Source of the DNA: Acetobacteraceae bacterium
Lineage (GTDB): Bacteria > Pseudomonadota > Alphaproteobacteria > Zavarziniales > Zavarziniaceae
Length of the DNA: 14,242 nt
Direction of reading: 5' to 3'
Assembly: GCA_947379865.1 (NCBI GenBank)
Contig: CANCOY010000090.1
Span: 1-14,242, forward strand
The notes under the pieces were generated by a model. It was given only the letters and a program-made list of their open reading frames with translations. It was not told where the DNA came from and searched no databases. A program made the translations under genes and the position numbers. Below are positions 8,006-14,242 of this stretch, piece by piece; the first letter of the stretch is position 1, and each line of letters starts with the position of its first letter.

Positions 8006-9373
8006 ATGGTTCCGCAATTCAGCCGTGACCGCCTTGCCGATCTGCTGATTGATCCGCGTGAGGATTTAGGCCTTGAGATTAAGAACTGGCTGGATCTAAC
8101 GCGGGACAACGATGCCAAGGCGACCTTTGCCAAGGCTGCACTTGCATTAGCCAATCATGGCGGCGGGTTTATCGTACTGGGGCTGGAAGAGGTCGGCGGT
8201 TCGGCAATTGAGGCACGAGGCAGGCCCGTAACGCTTGATGGTTATAATCAGGATGGTATCAACGGGATCATCCAGCACTATGCAGATCCGTCATTCCACT
8301 GCGTAGTTCACCTCGTGCCCAACCCCGCTGGGGCGCTGTTTCCAGTCATTGTGGTGCCGGGCGGACATCGAGTTCCGATCCGATCACGCCGAGGCGGACC
8401 CAATGGCCAGACCGTGGTCCAGAACAGTATCTATATTCGTAAGCCTGGTCCGCGTAGCGAAGTGCCGGGAAGCGCGCAGGACTGGGACGATCTACTGGGC
8501 CGATGCCTGGTCAACCGGCGGGACGAGTTGTTTGATCAGATACGCGCCCTTATCACTGGCGCGGTACCGCAGATAGCCGCACCATCAGCGCCAGCGCGGC
8601 TCGACACATGGATTGAACGATGCCTCGCGCGCTGGCACGAACTGCGCGACCAACTTGACGCAGACGATCCCGCTCGATGCCCTCAAGGCTACCACTGGTT
8701 TGCGTATGAACTGGGTGGCAATCTTAGAAATCTGCAAGGCGCAGCTTTTGCCGATAAGATCCAGCGGTCTGTCGTACGGCATTCCGGTTGGCCCCCTTTT
8801 TGGTATCCTACGCGTCGCGGCATTACGCCGTACCTTTTTGATGGTGCCATCGAATGCTGGCTCGGTGCAGATAACGAAGACCGCTGGGGTCTTCGTGATG
8901 CTGCGCATTCTGATTTCTGGTGTATCTCGCCTGATGGCTTTGCCTTCTTGTTGCGTGGGTATCAAGAAGACGGACCTGAAAGCTGGAGCGGCCGAGCACC
9001 GGCATTGCCGGGCACAGTTCTCGACATCACCCTACCTATCTGGAGGACTGGTGAGGTGCTGATGCATGCCCGTAGCCTGGCGGCAGCTTTGGTTGAGGGA
9101 CCTGCGACCATCAATTTCAAGGTGCACTATGATGGCCTCAAAGGACGCGAGCTGACTAGCTTGAGCGGCCGCGAGCTTCTCTTCGATGGGCATGTTACTA
9201 GGCAGGATATGATCAGCTTGTCGACCATGATTGAGGCAGGTGCTATCGACGCGAACCTGCCAGAAATCTTGCTCCCACTGCTGGAACCTCTTTATGCGCT
9301 CTTCGACTTCTTCGGGCTGCCAGCAGCCTTGGTCGCGAAGGTGACCGCTGAGATGCGGGCAACAAGTTATTAA
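8006..9373 (+). CDS. AlbA/Schlafen-like (AlbA_2) domain protein of unknown role
   Basis: A 455-residue protein. The N-terminal 150 residues look like an AlbA_2/Schlafen-AlbA domain: an acidic LEIKNWLD (about 23-30), then FAKAALALANHGGGFIVLGLEE (41-62), which matches the E.K....d....i.k.i.AlANt.GG.ivlGv pattern. These domains occur in nucleic-acid-binding and nuclease-like proteins and in several bacterial defence systems. The remaining 300 residues contain Trp-rich stretches (WPPFWYPTRRG, CWLGADNEDRWGLRDAAHSDFW) that I do not recognise. The ATG at 8006 is chosen because GAGGTG sits 7 bases before it; the frame is open back to 7949. The gene stands alone, divergent from the mqsRA operon, in a block of accessory genes. 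A role in defence is only an inference from family and context. Confidence 0.72.
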   Translation: MVPQFSRDRLADLLIDPREDLGLEIKNWLDLTRDNDAKATFAKAALALANHGGGFIVLGLEEVGGSAIEARGRPVTLDGYNQDGINGIIQHYADPSFHCVVHLVPNPAGALFPVIVVPGGHRVPIRSRRGGPNGQTVVQNSIYIRKPGPRSEVPGSAQDWDDLLGRCLVNRRDELFDQIRALITGAVPQIAAPSAPARLDTWIERCLARWHELRDQLDADDPARCPQGYHWFAYELGGNLRNLQGAAFADKIQRSVVRHSGWPPFWYPTRRGITPYLFDGAIECWLGADNEDRWGLRDAAHSDFWCISPDGFAFLLRGYQEDGPESWSGRAPALPGTVLDITLPIWRTGEVLMHARSLAAALVEGPATINFKVHYDGLKGRELTSLSGRELLFDGHVTRQDMISLSTMIEAGAIDANLPEILLPLLEPLYALFDFFGLPAALVAKVTAEMRATSY

Positions 9374-9743
9374 TGCTTAGCGTGAGGGGAAACTAGATCA
9401 ATAACGAGGCCTTTGAACAAATACAAGTAAAAATAGCGTTCAAGATTTCTATTTTTTTATCTTTAGGAGTTGAGCCTAAATTATTTAAATTCAAAAAAAT
9501 AACGGACGTCTTTGTCATCTGCATGGCCATTAAGCCGACATCTCACCAGATATATTCTGGTCGGTTTATATTTTACTGTTTCTTATTTTTTATTGCCTTT
9601 ATTACACCAAAGTAGTCAATTCTCCCCCGCTTAAGTACCCAGAATAGCTATTCGAAAATTAATACACGTCCACAGAGTGGCTCTCTGCCCCTCTTTTACA
9701 TGAAAAAACGCAGTCCCGCCCACCAAGTATGTATATTCATGAT
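9374..9743. other. AT-rich gene-free stretch
   Basis: These 370 bases lie between two converging genes and are clearly AT-richer than the coding DNA around them, with T- and A-runs. No reading frame with a ribosome-binding site and no tRNA-like fold is seen. The only hairpin noticed is ACCAGA-TATAT-TCTGGT at 9545-9561, followed by a T-rich but interrupted tract, which could be a weak terminator for the upstream gene. The base composition suggests acquired DNA or decayed genes. Confidence 0.5.
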
Positions 9744-10298
9744 CTATGAGTTTGCACTAGGCACGGTGAACCCAGCTGGAAACACCATTGGTGGTTTCTG
9801 ATAGAACTCATTCATGAGTTCTTCCCAAAATTGGAAAACACTAGTTGCTACGGGCTCAAGTAGGATTTCGCGTCCACCTTCGGCCATTTTTACTTCTACC
9901 AAGCCTCCGTTAGGACTAACACCATAGCTGGCTGTGTCCCAGCCAGTCATCGAAATATAAGTATTTGCGGCATAATGCATGCTTGTGGAAGGATTATACT
10001 TTAACTCAAGTTTTACATGTTTGGCTGAATTGTTCAAATCTCTTATTAGACCCGCGTCTGTGATGGATTTCTCGATGATTTCATGCCAAAGATCATGGCC
10101 ACTATTGATATGTTCGCCAAATTTATCCTTAACTTTAGGCATGTCGTAGTGGTTTACCCAATCCGCCAGGTGAAACAGACCATAAGCCATGGCATAGATC
10201 ATCAGGAAATTGACATCTCCTTCCATGAAGCGCCGATAAGATTTCTCAGTAATTTCATCAAAAAAATCACGCGTACTACTCAGCCTCTGTTCGTTCAT
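9744..10298 (-). CDS. Hypothetical protein with weak HEPN-like features
   Basis: A 184-residue soluble, mostly helical protein that I do not recognise as a named family. The ATG at 10298 (MNEQRL) is chosen because GGGGAG lies about 8 bases upstream; an in-frame start at 10352 lacks one. Residues 30-50 (FLMIYAMAYGLFHLADWVNH) and 84-97 (IRDLNNSAKHVKLE) form a helix with HLADW and a helix with D-x-N-x-x-KH. That spacing recalls HEPN-like or growth-arrest helical proteins, but the classical RxxxxH motif is not present, so this is only a suggestion. The C-terminal half contains a probable beta region (YISMTGWDTASYG, GLVEVKM) and a helix with FWEELMNEF. Its base composition is AT-richer than the host genes, which suggests acquisition. 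It sits just outside the putative attachment site of the element to its right. Confidence 0.6.
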   Translation of the reverse strand: MNEQRLSSTRDFFDEITEKSYRRFMEGDVNFLMIYAMAYGLFHLADWVNHYDMPKVKDKFGEHINSGHDLWHEIIEKSITDAGLIRDLNNSAKHVKLELKYNPSTSMHYAANTYISMTGWDTASYGVSPNGGLVEVKMAEGGREILLEPVATSVFQFWEELMNEFYQKPPMVFPAGFTVPSANS

Positions 10299-10444
10299 AG
10301 GAATCGCTCCCCATCTGCTTATAAGCCTAGCGCCGCCAATACACGCGCTCACGATACATAAAATTGGGGAAAATGCGAAGATTTTTTCCCGTACTATCTT
10401 GGCTAACCACTGCGGCCTTTGGTGGGCTCACCGGGGGCCAAGGT

Positions 10445-10475
10445 AAAAAAAATCCCGCCTGCAAGGGCGGGTTTT
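10445..10475 (-). terminator. Rho-independent terminator following the tRNA-Ser 3' end
   Basis: On the minus strand CCCGCC and GGCGGG form a 6-bp GC stem (10466-10471 with 10454-10459) around a 6-base loop, followed by ATTTTTTTT (run of eight T, 10452-10445). On the plus strand only TTTT follows, so the minus strand is the stronger direction. It lies 9 bases beyond the CCA of the tRNA-like sequence, where a tRNA gene terminator is expected. It could now also end transcripts of the element operon. Confidence 0.8.
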
Positions 10476-10483
10476 GGGGTATT

Positions 10484-10497
10484 TGGCGGAGAGAGGG
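10484..10497 (-). other. Putative attachment site: tRNA-Ser 3' end remnant
   Basis: On the minus strand the 14 bases CCCTCTCTCCGCCA match the 3' end of a tRNA-Ser: three bases of the T-arm, the 7-base acceptor strand TCTCTCC, the discriminator G and an encoded CCA. E. coli serU ends the same way. The terminator follows at once, but to the right the sequence diverges with no T-loop (GTTCGA) and no tRNA body. A 3' tRNA end without its gene is the usual mark of one attachment site of an element integrated in a tRNA. The intact tRNA-Ser would be beyond the right window edge, next to the integrase. Confidence 0.7.
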
Positions 10498-11017
10498 TGT
10501 CCGCCCTGTGTTGAGCGTTTAAGCCATTTTTTAGGGGCCATTTTGAAAATTGTACCCACTATTGTGCCCAAAAATGGTGGGATGGGGAGGGACGCCCCGG
10601 AACGCTAGGGGGCATGATTTCAGGGTTTCGGGGGCGAGGTGTCCGCTGCGGAAGCAGTGGCGTGCGATTGTTTTTCAGTTCACCAGCGCACCAGAGGGTC
10701 CGCGATATGAAGGGCTTCAGCCCAAATACTACATTTGAAACCCGTGGTTTGCAGTCCCGGTGCGGGGCGGATTGAAAGATATAATAATAGTGCAGACATT
10801 TTGTGTGATTTAGCTAGCCGGATATCGGGGTCCCGAAATTCCCTTTTTGTGGGAGGTGCCAGGGACCCCGGCAAATCGTCCTGTGTTGAGGGCCACTCGA
10901 GAAAAGGGCCTTGATCAAGGACCATACTTTTCCTTCATTTCGCGCTTCAGCCGCTTCATCCAGGGCGTCCCGCGACAGGTGGATTTGCCAAGGCCGGGGC
11001 CAGGCCAAGTATGGACC
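10498..11017. other. Non-coding left end of the integrated element
   Basis: No gene with a convincing start is visible in this stretch. Notable items are an imperfect hairpin (CCCACTATT at 10555-10563 with AATGGTGGG at 10573-10581) and an 11-base direct repeat CCTGTGTTGAG at 10505-10515 and 10880-10890. Either could serve recombination near the attachment site, but this is not shown. A short minus-strand frame ending at 10915 is discussed under rejected items. Confidence 0.45.
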
Positions 11018-11349
11018 GGGACAGCGTGAGCGAACCAGGTGGGACACGGGACAGACAGCCCCTAAAGGGGCCTGTCCCGGTGTCCCGGTCGCGGGACATA
11101 CGGGACACATGAGCAAATTGTCCCGGTAACCCATAAAAACCCAATGTTTCCGCCATTTTCTGCCAGACCGGGACATACGGGACAAACTGGTCAAAATGTC
11201 CTGCTTTCCGGACCGGGACACATGAGCAAATTGTCCCGGTAGAATCAGAAAAGTGAGCGTTTCCGCCAGTTCTGAATTTTTGGTCGGACCGGGACATGCG
11301 GGACATTTCGCCAGCGTCCCGGTCATTGTCCCGTCCTCCAGGCTGTCCC
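11018..11349. repeat. CGGGACA/TGTCCCG repeat array, candidate replication origin
   Basis: At least 14 exact copies of GGGACA or its complement TGTCCC occur here (for example at 11018, 11041, 11048, 11073, 11081, 11093, 11102, 11119, 11170, 11179, 11215, 11232, 11291, 11300, 11327 and 11344). A 28-base identical copy begins at 11101 and again at 11214, each with CGGGACA, an 11-base spacer and TGTCCCG. GTTTCCGCCA recurs with the same 113-base offset (11146 and 11259), so two roughly 113-base tandem units are present. The array starts inside the 3' end of the helicase gene and extends downstream of it. Iteron-like repeats next to primase and helicase genes fit a replication origin, which is an inference. 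Confidence 0.7.
11047..11079. other. Large stem-loop in the repeat array
   Basis: CGGGACAG (11047-11054), a 3-base ACA bulge and GCCCC (11058-11062) pair with GGGGC (11067-11071) and CTGTCCCG (11072-11079) around a TAAA loop. That gives 13 mostly G-C pairs. No T-run follows on either strand, so it is not a standard terminator. In an origin context it could be a primase recognition or single-strand initiation structure, but this is inference. Confidence 0.6.
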
Positions 11350-12543
11350 GTTGCCCTTGTTGCCATGGTATCGGGCCACTGCTTCACCCCGTTCCATCAG
11401 GGTATGGACAGCCCTCGTAAACTCCTTTCGACGTTGTTCGCCTTGGTCATTTGGGCCGGTGCGGTCGTAGAATTCTTGTCGCCATTTTTCGATGGGGACA
11501 GTCTGCGCATTTGCCGGGATACCGTCCGCCCCGGCATGGCGGGTGCCGTGCTTGGCGAGAATGTCCACCAGAGCGTCAAGGGCCTTCTTCGCGTAACCAG
11601 TCAATTCCCGCGCCGGGCCTCTTGCCTTCTTGTCTGCCTCCTTGGTCGTGACAGCCTCGTCAGACGCAACCGTGACGAAAGACCAAACGTCCTCCCCATC
11701 CTCGTCCTGCCCGATGTGGACGGATAAAGGGGCGAACGCCCGGCCCCATCCATCGGGGCCACTTTTCTGCTTGTCGAGCCAGAGCCGCCGGGCCTTGTCT
11801 GTGGTGCCGGTTATCGTTGCACCCTCCCTTGCCAAGGGCGGACCGATATAGACTAGGGTGTCCACATTGCCGGCAATCACAGATGAGCCACGCGGGCCGC
11901 TTGCCGCATTCTTCCCCGCGTGATGGACCGACAGAATGTGCGCGCCGGTCAGCTGCCGCACCAAGCCGCACCGGGACAGGTATTCCCCCATGTCCTTGTC
12001 TGAATTTCCATCGCCACCGACGCTGCATTGGCTAAGGGTATCGAGGACGATCAGCCCGATGGGGACATTAAATCCCCTTTCCCATTCCTTCGCGGTTGCC
12101 ACGATGGACCTTGCACCCTCTTCAGTTTTTAGCATTCCCACGGGCCGCGTAATCAGGACAAAGGGCAACGTTTCTCCAATGGGGGCGCCGTGATGCTTTT
12201 CCCAGGCTACGCGACGGTCCCTGAAGCCGGACGCGCCTTCCGCCGCGATATACAGAACGCCAGCCGCCTTCGGCACCCTGTCCCCATGCCAGTCCCAACC
12301 ATGGGCGATGTGCAGGGCCATATCAAAGATCAGAAAGGATTTGTGCGAGCCCGGCGGGCCATACCAGCATGAGATTTGATCCCGGAAGATGTGCCGCTTG
12401 ACCAGCCACTCGCAGCGGGGGAGGTCGTCAAGCTGATGAAGCTGGTAAGCCTCCCTGATTATGGTGCCGCCGGGATTGTCTACGGTGCCACCGTGATTGT
12501 CGATTTCAGGGTCCCACATGGTGCCTATGTCCGGCCCTGTCAT
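11323..12543 (-). CDS. RepA-like hexameric helicase / AAA ATPase of the element
   Basis: A 406-residue RecA-fold ATPase resembling RepA-type replicative helicases of plasmids and satellite elements, presumed to unwind DNA at the element's origin. Walker A is GPPGSHKSF (residues 62-70), Walker B is GLIVLDTLS (163-171, D168), and SVHHAGK (205-211) is the sensor-like motif of this family. The last 90 residues (KKALDALVDIL... to the end) look like a winged-helix domain, which may bind the repeats in and after the gene's own 3' end. The ATG at 12543 overlaps the primase stop as ATGA, which fixes the start; the frame is open further upstream to 12600 but inside the primase gene. GAGGTGAAGG before it provides the ribosome-binding site. 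Last gene of the operon. Confidence 0.87.
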   Translation of the reverse strand: MTGPDIGTMWDPEIDNHGGTVDNPGGTIIREAYQLHQLDDLPRCEWLVKRHIFRDQISCWYGPPGSHKSFLIFDMALHIAHGWDWHGDRVPKAAGVLYIAAEGASGFRDRRVAWEKHHGAPIGETLPFVLITRPVGMLKTEEGARSIVATAKEWERGFNVPIGLIVLDTLSQCSVGGDGNSDKDMGEYLSRCGLVRQLTGAHILSVHHAGKNAASGPRGSSVIAGNVDTLVYIGPPLAREGATITGTTDKARRLWLDKQKSGPDGWGRAFAPLSVHIGQDEDGEDVWSFVTVASDEAVTTKEADKKARGPARELTGYAKKALDALVDILAKHGTRHAGADGIPANAQTVPIEKWRQEFYDRTGPNDQGEQRRKEFTRAVHTLMERGEAVARYHGNKGNGTAWRTGQ

Positions 12544-13451
12544 GCCTTCACCTCGCCCCGTTCCTTTGCCATCGCCAGGGCAACGTCTGCCCAGTCCCAT
12601 TTCTCACGATCCGGGGCCTTTACCTCGATAGTCCGCCCCGTTTCGGCGTGCGCTTGTCGTGCTGCTACAGCATGCTCTAGGCCGGTCTTGTCGTTGTCCG
12701 CGAAGATGACCAGCCGCTTAACGCGGGGCGGAATCCATATTTTCTCCAGCCGCCCGGCCATAAGCGCCGCCCATGTCGGAATGCCGTGCAGCTGCATCGC
12801 GGCAAGGGCGGTTTCGATCCCTTCAGCAATGCCCAAGACCTCGCCCGGTAGAGCCAGCCGCACCGCCCCGCTCCCCATGGGGCCAAGCGTCTGCTTAGGC
12901 ACCCCTAAGGGGGCCTTGCTTGACCAATCGTCGGTCAGAAAAATCCGCTGAATCGCGGTCACATTCGGTTTCTCGCCCGCTATCGCGGCAATTAGGCAAG
13001 GTAAATCCGGGCCGGTTATCTCGTTCTTTGAGAAGCCTTGCCGCAGGGTTGGGGGCAGATTGTCAATCGCCAGGCCACGCGCCTGAAGGTATCGCCCGGC
13101 CCGGTCCGCCGTGACTGGTTCGCCCGCCTGCCATGTGGCCAGGATCCGCCTGCGCTTGCGCTCTTTGCGCTCTTCTTCGGGATCAGGGTCAACGGGGCGA
13201 GGCTCCAGCCGCCGGGCAGGGCGTGGCCCGTCGCCAGCCTCCCGGCCCGGCATGAGGTCCATGCGCCGCAGGGCGTCCGCGATATCTTGAAACCGGCAAC
13301 CGGCGAAGCAGTGCAGCAGCAGTTCCGTTGCAGTGCCGTCCTTGATTGACAGCGAGGGCGAGCCGTCATCGTGCGCCGGGCAACGGGCCATGCCATAAGT
13401 CCCGCACCACTTGCCGCGAAGCGCCGCCGTAATCGTCTGCGCCTCGCTCAT
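12540..13451 (-). CDS. Zinc-finger/Toprim primase of the element
   Basis: A 303-residue primase-like protein. The N-terminal zinc-binding region has CPAH (C24, H27) and LHCFAGC (C48, C52), the CHC2-like pattern CPxH...CFAGC of DnaG and phage primases. The Toprim domain follows at about 203-292, with the catalytic-type Glu in GIAEGIET (E210) and FADND (D252, D254). The layout (zinc finger, Arg-rich linker at 95-105, DUF7146/Toprim_3-like end) is common in P4-like satellites and other integrated elements, where the primase makes primers for element replication next to a RepA-like helicase. The start codon overlaps the preceding gene's TGA as ATGA, and its own stop overlaps the helicase start, so all three are translationally coupled. 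It has no fused helicase domain; that role is taken by the next gene. Confidence 0.88.
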   Translation of the reverse strand: MSEAQTITAALRGKWCGTYGMARCPAHDDGSPSLSIKDGTATELLLHCFAGCRFQDIADALRRMDLMPGREAGDGPRPARRLEPRPVDPDPEEERKERKRRRILATWQAGEPVTADRAGRYLQARGLAIDNLPPTLRQGFSKNEITGPDLPCLIAAIAGEKPNVTAIQRIFLTDDWSSKAPLGVPKQTLGPMGSGAVRLALPGEVLGIAEGIETALAAMQLHGIPTWAALMAGRLEKIWIPPRVKRLVIFADNDKTGLEHAVAARQAHAETGRTIEVKAPDREKWDWADVALAMAKERGEVKA

Positions 13452-13657
13452 GGCCGCACCTCCGGGCCAATGCCTGCCAGTGACGCCAGGACGGCCGCCA
13501 TGGGCAAGGGAAGGGCGAAGCGCCGCACCAGCCAGAGGGCCGGGAACAGCCCTTGCACGGGGCCGCAGGGCGTGTTTTCGTCATGTTGTTGATGCTGTAT
13601 TGCGTCTGCCCGGTTCGGGGTGCCAGCCCCGGCCGGGTTTCTCTCGTCAACGATCAA
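13448..13657 (-). CDS. Small protein of 69 residues, TTG start
   Basis: An unrecognised protein. The proposed start is TTG at 13657, because the perfect Shine-Dalgarno AAGGAGGT (13669-13662) lies 4 bases before it and because this TTG overlaps the stop of the preceding 40-residue gene as TTGA. No other in-frame start (ATG at 13729 or 13708) has comparable support. The N-terminal half is polar and Gln/Asn-rich. The C-terminal half (GLFPALWLVRRFALPLPMAAVLASLAGIG) is hydrophobic and could enter a membrane. The stop TGA overlaps the primase ATG. Operon position suggests a role in replication or its control, but nothing in the sequence shows this. Confidence 0.6.
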   Translation of the reverse strand: MIVDERNPAGAGTPNRADAIQHQQHDENTPCGPVQGLFPALWLVRRFALPLPMAAVLASLAGIGPEVRP

Positions 13658-13776
13658 AGCGACCTCCTTACGTCCAGAACATCGGACGCCCGTCCATGGG
13701 GCGCCCATAGGATGGTTGCGGCCGCGCAAGACGCGACCAGGGCGATGGTGAGGATGGGCAGGGCAACGTCCCGCAT
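13654..13776 (-). CDS. Small membrane peptide of 40 residues
   Basis: A very short gene supported by its junctions. Its ATG shares one base with the TAA of the 66-residue gene (TAATG), and its TGA overlaps the TTG start of the 69-residue gene (TTGA). The peptide starts MRDVALPILTIALVASCAAA and has one hydrophobic span (about residues 4-25), followed by a short polar, basic tail ending DVRRSL. It would be a single-pass membrane peptide or a signal-like sequence; the Cys at residue 17 follows LVAS, so a lipoprotein signal is possible but the tail after it is only 23 residues. No family is recognised. Confidence 0.5.
   Translation of the reverse strand: MRDVALPILTIALVASCAAATILWAPHGRASDVLDVRRSL
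13662..13669 (-). promoter_or_regulatory. Shine-Dalgarno deciding the TTG start of the 69-residue gene
   Basis: AAGGAGGT on the minus strand, 4 bases before the TTG at 13657. It lies inside the 3' end of the 40-residue gene, so ribosomes finishing that gene meet it directly. Confidence 0.7.
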
Positions 13777-13976
13777 TACGCGCCCCGCAGTTCAGGCACT
13801 GCCGCGAAGATGGAATCGGCTTCCGCCCGGGTGCAGAACGTCGGAACCGCCCCTGTGATGAATGCCTTCAGGCGATGGGGTGGCAGTGCCAACACCGCCT
13901 GCGCCAAGATCGGGGCAACCGCCCGTGCATTGACGCGCCGCTGCATCTCCATTTCGCGTGCTGTAAAGCGTTCCAT
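13776..13976 (-). CDS. Hypothetical protein of 66 residues in the element operon
   Basis: A small soluble protein beginning MERFTAREMEMQRRVNARAV, with helices rich in Arg, Glu and Ala and no recognised motif. It starts 2 bases after the stop of the AlpA-like gene, without an obvious ribosome-binding site of its own, so its translation is probably coupled. Its TAA overlaps the ATG of the 40-residue peptide gene by one base. Function unknown; the position between regulator and primase is typical of the small accessory genes of satellite-like elements. Confidence 0.65.
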   Translation of the reverse strand: MERFTAREMEMQRRVNARAVAPILAQAVLALPPHRLKAFITGAVPTFCTRAEADSIFAAVPELRGA

Positions 13977-13978
13977 GA

Positions 13979-14176
13979 TTACGCCGCCGTCTTGACGTTG
14001 GCGCGGGGCAGACCTTCAGCCATCCGCTCAAGATCGGCGCGTGCAACCAGGACGCGCCGCCCCAGCTTTCGGGCCGGGATCAAGCCTGAGGTCATATGCC
14101 GGTACAGGGCAGACCTCGATATCCGCAGAAAATCCGCTGCTTCGGGCAGGGTCAAAAAAACTTGTTCGGGTGCCAA
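13979..14176 (-). CDS. AlpA/excisionase-like helix-turn-helix regulator
   Basis: A 65-residue DNA-binding protein of the AlpA/MerR-like (HTH_17) type. The sequence FLTLPEAADFLRISRSALYRHMTSGLIPARKLGRRVLVARADLERM shows the usual arrangement: helix-turn-helix at EAADFLRISRSALYRH, then the GxIPxxKLGRRxLxxxxDLE wing. In P4-like elements such proteins activate integrase expression or act as excisionases. The start TTG at 14176 is preferred because AGGAGG (14188-14183) lies 6 bases upstream; a GTG at 14221 is in frame but has no such site and adds unrelated residues. First visible gene of the minus-strand operon; an integrase gene may lie upstream, outside the window. Confidence 0.85.
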   Translation of the reverse strand: MAPEQVFLTLPEAADFLRISRSALYRHMTSGLIPARKLGRRVLVARADLERMAEGLPRANVKTAA

Positions 14177-14181
14177 GGGAA

Positions 14182-14188
14182 ACCTCCT
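14182..14188 (-). promoter_or_regulatory. Shine-Dalgarno deciding the TTG start of the AlpA-like gene
   Basis: AGGAGGT on the minus strand, 5-6 bases before the TTG at 14176. It supports the rare start over the upstream GTG. Confidence 0.7.
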
Positions 14189-14242
14189 GAGTGGCAGGGA
14201 CCGGGAACCGGCCGCTTGCACACAATGCTTTCAGTAGTTCCT

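Noticed and set aside
10484..10560. Complete tRNA-Ser gene
   Set aside because: Only the last 14 bases match; no T-loop, anticodon arm or 5' acceptor strand follows on the minus strand.
10915..11010. Minus-strand peptide ending GTPWMKRLKREMKEKYGP
   Set aside because: The ending looks protein-like and may be the tail of a decayed gene, but the frame has no start and runs into the repeats, so it is not listed as a gene.
11101..11241. CRISPR array
   Set aside because: Only two identical 28-base copies exist, their spacing of 85 bases is too long, and the intervening DNA itself repeats, so it is an iteron-like array.
10814..11387. Two overlapping minus-strand frames (170 and 143 residues) through the repeat array
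   Set aside because: Their sequences (repeated MSR, VPV and CP words) are simply the GGGACA repeats translated, and they overlap the helicase gene in other frames without a start signal.
13366..13650. Alternative minus-strand frame of 94 residues with Cys-rich CKGCSRPSGWCG
   Set aside because: It overlaps the primase start deeply and lacks the stop-start junction and Shine-Dalgarno support of the 69-residue frame.

Overview
The window reads as a GC-rich alphaproteobacterial chromosome. Acetobacteraceae is my best guess, from the general look of the proteins and not from a marker gene. Housekeeping-type genes are interspersed with AT-richer, apparently acquired genes, and the right third carries the replication end of an integrated mobile element.

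Left part (1-5068): the 3' end of a HigA-type antitoxin gene; an AT-rich orphan gene for a multi-pass membrane protein (381-1235); a YgiQ-family radical SAM gene on the minus strand; and a family GT61 (DUF563) glycosyltransferase on the plus strand. Facing it on the minus strand is an unusually long gene with two FkbM-type methyltransferase domains (5140-6876). GT61 and FkbM proteins commonly modify surface glycans, and the two genes share an 11-bp AT-rich motif in their upstream regions.

Middle part (7030-10298): an accessory block. It holds an MqsR-MqsA toxin-antitoxin operon (toxin first, 8-bp overlap, palindromic candidate operator), a 455-residue protein with an AlbA/Schlafen-like N-terminal domain and an unrecognised C-terminal half, a 370-bp AT-rich stretch without genes, and an orphan 184-residue protein with weak HEPN-like features.

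Right part (10484 to the window end): on the minus strand, 14 bases identical in layout to the 3' end of a tRNA-Ser, including CCA, are followed directly by a Rho-independent terminator. No tRNA body is attached, which is what an attachment site left by a tRNA-integrating element looks like. To its right lies a tightly packed minus-strand operon: an AlpA/excisionase-like regulator, a 66-residue protein, a 40-residue membrane peptide, a 69-residue protein, a zinc-finger/Toprim primase and a RepA-like hexameric helicase. Every junction is a 1- to 4-base overlap or a 2-base gap. Two genes appear to start at TTG behind perfect Shine-Dalgarno sequences.

Downstream of the helicase, 11018-11349 is packed with CGGGACA/TGTCCCG repeats, including two 28-bp identical palindromic copies 113 bp apart and a large hairpin. 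This is a good candidate for the element's replication origin. The whole looks like a phage-satellite-like or integrative element. Its integrase and the intact tRNA-Ser should lie just beyond the right edge.
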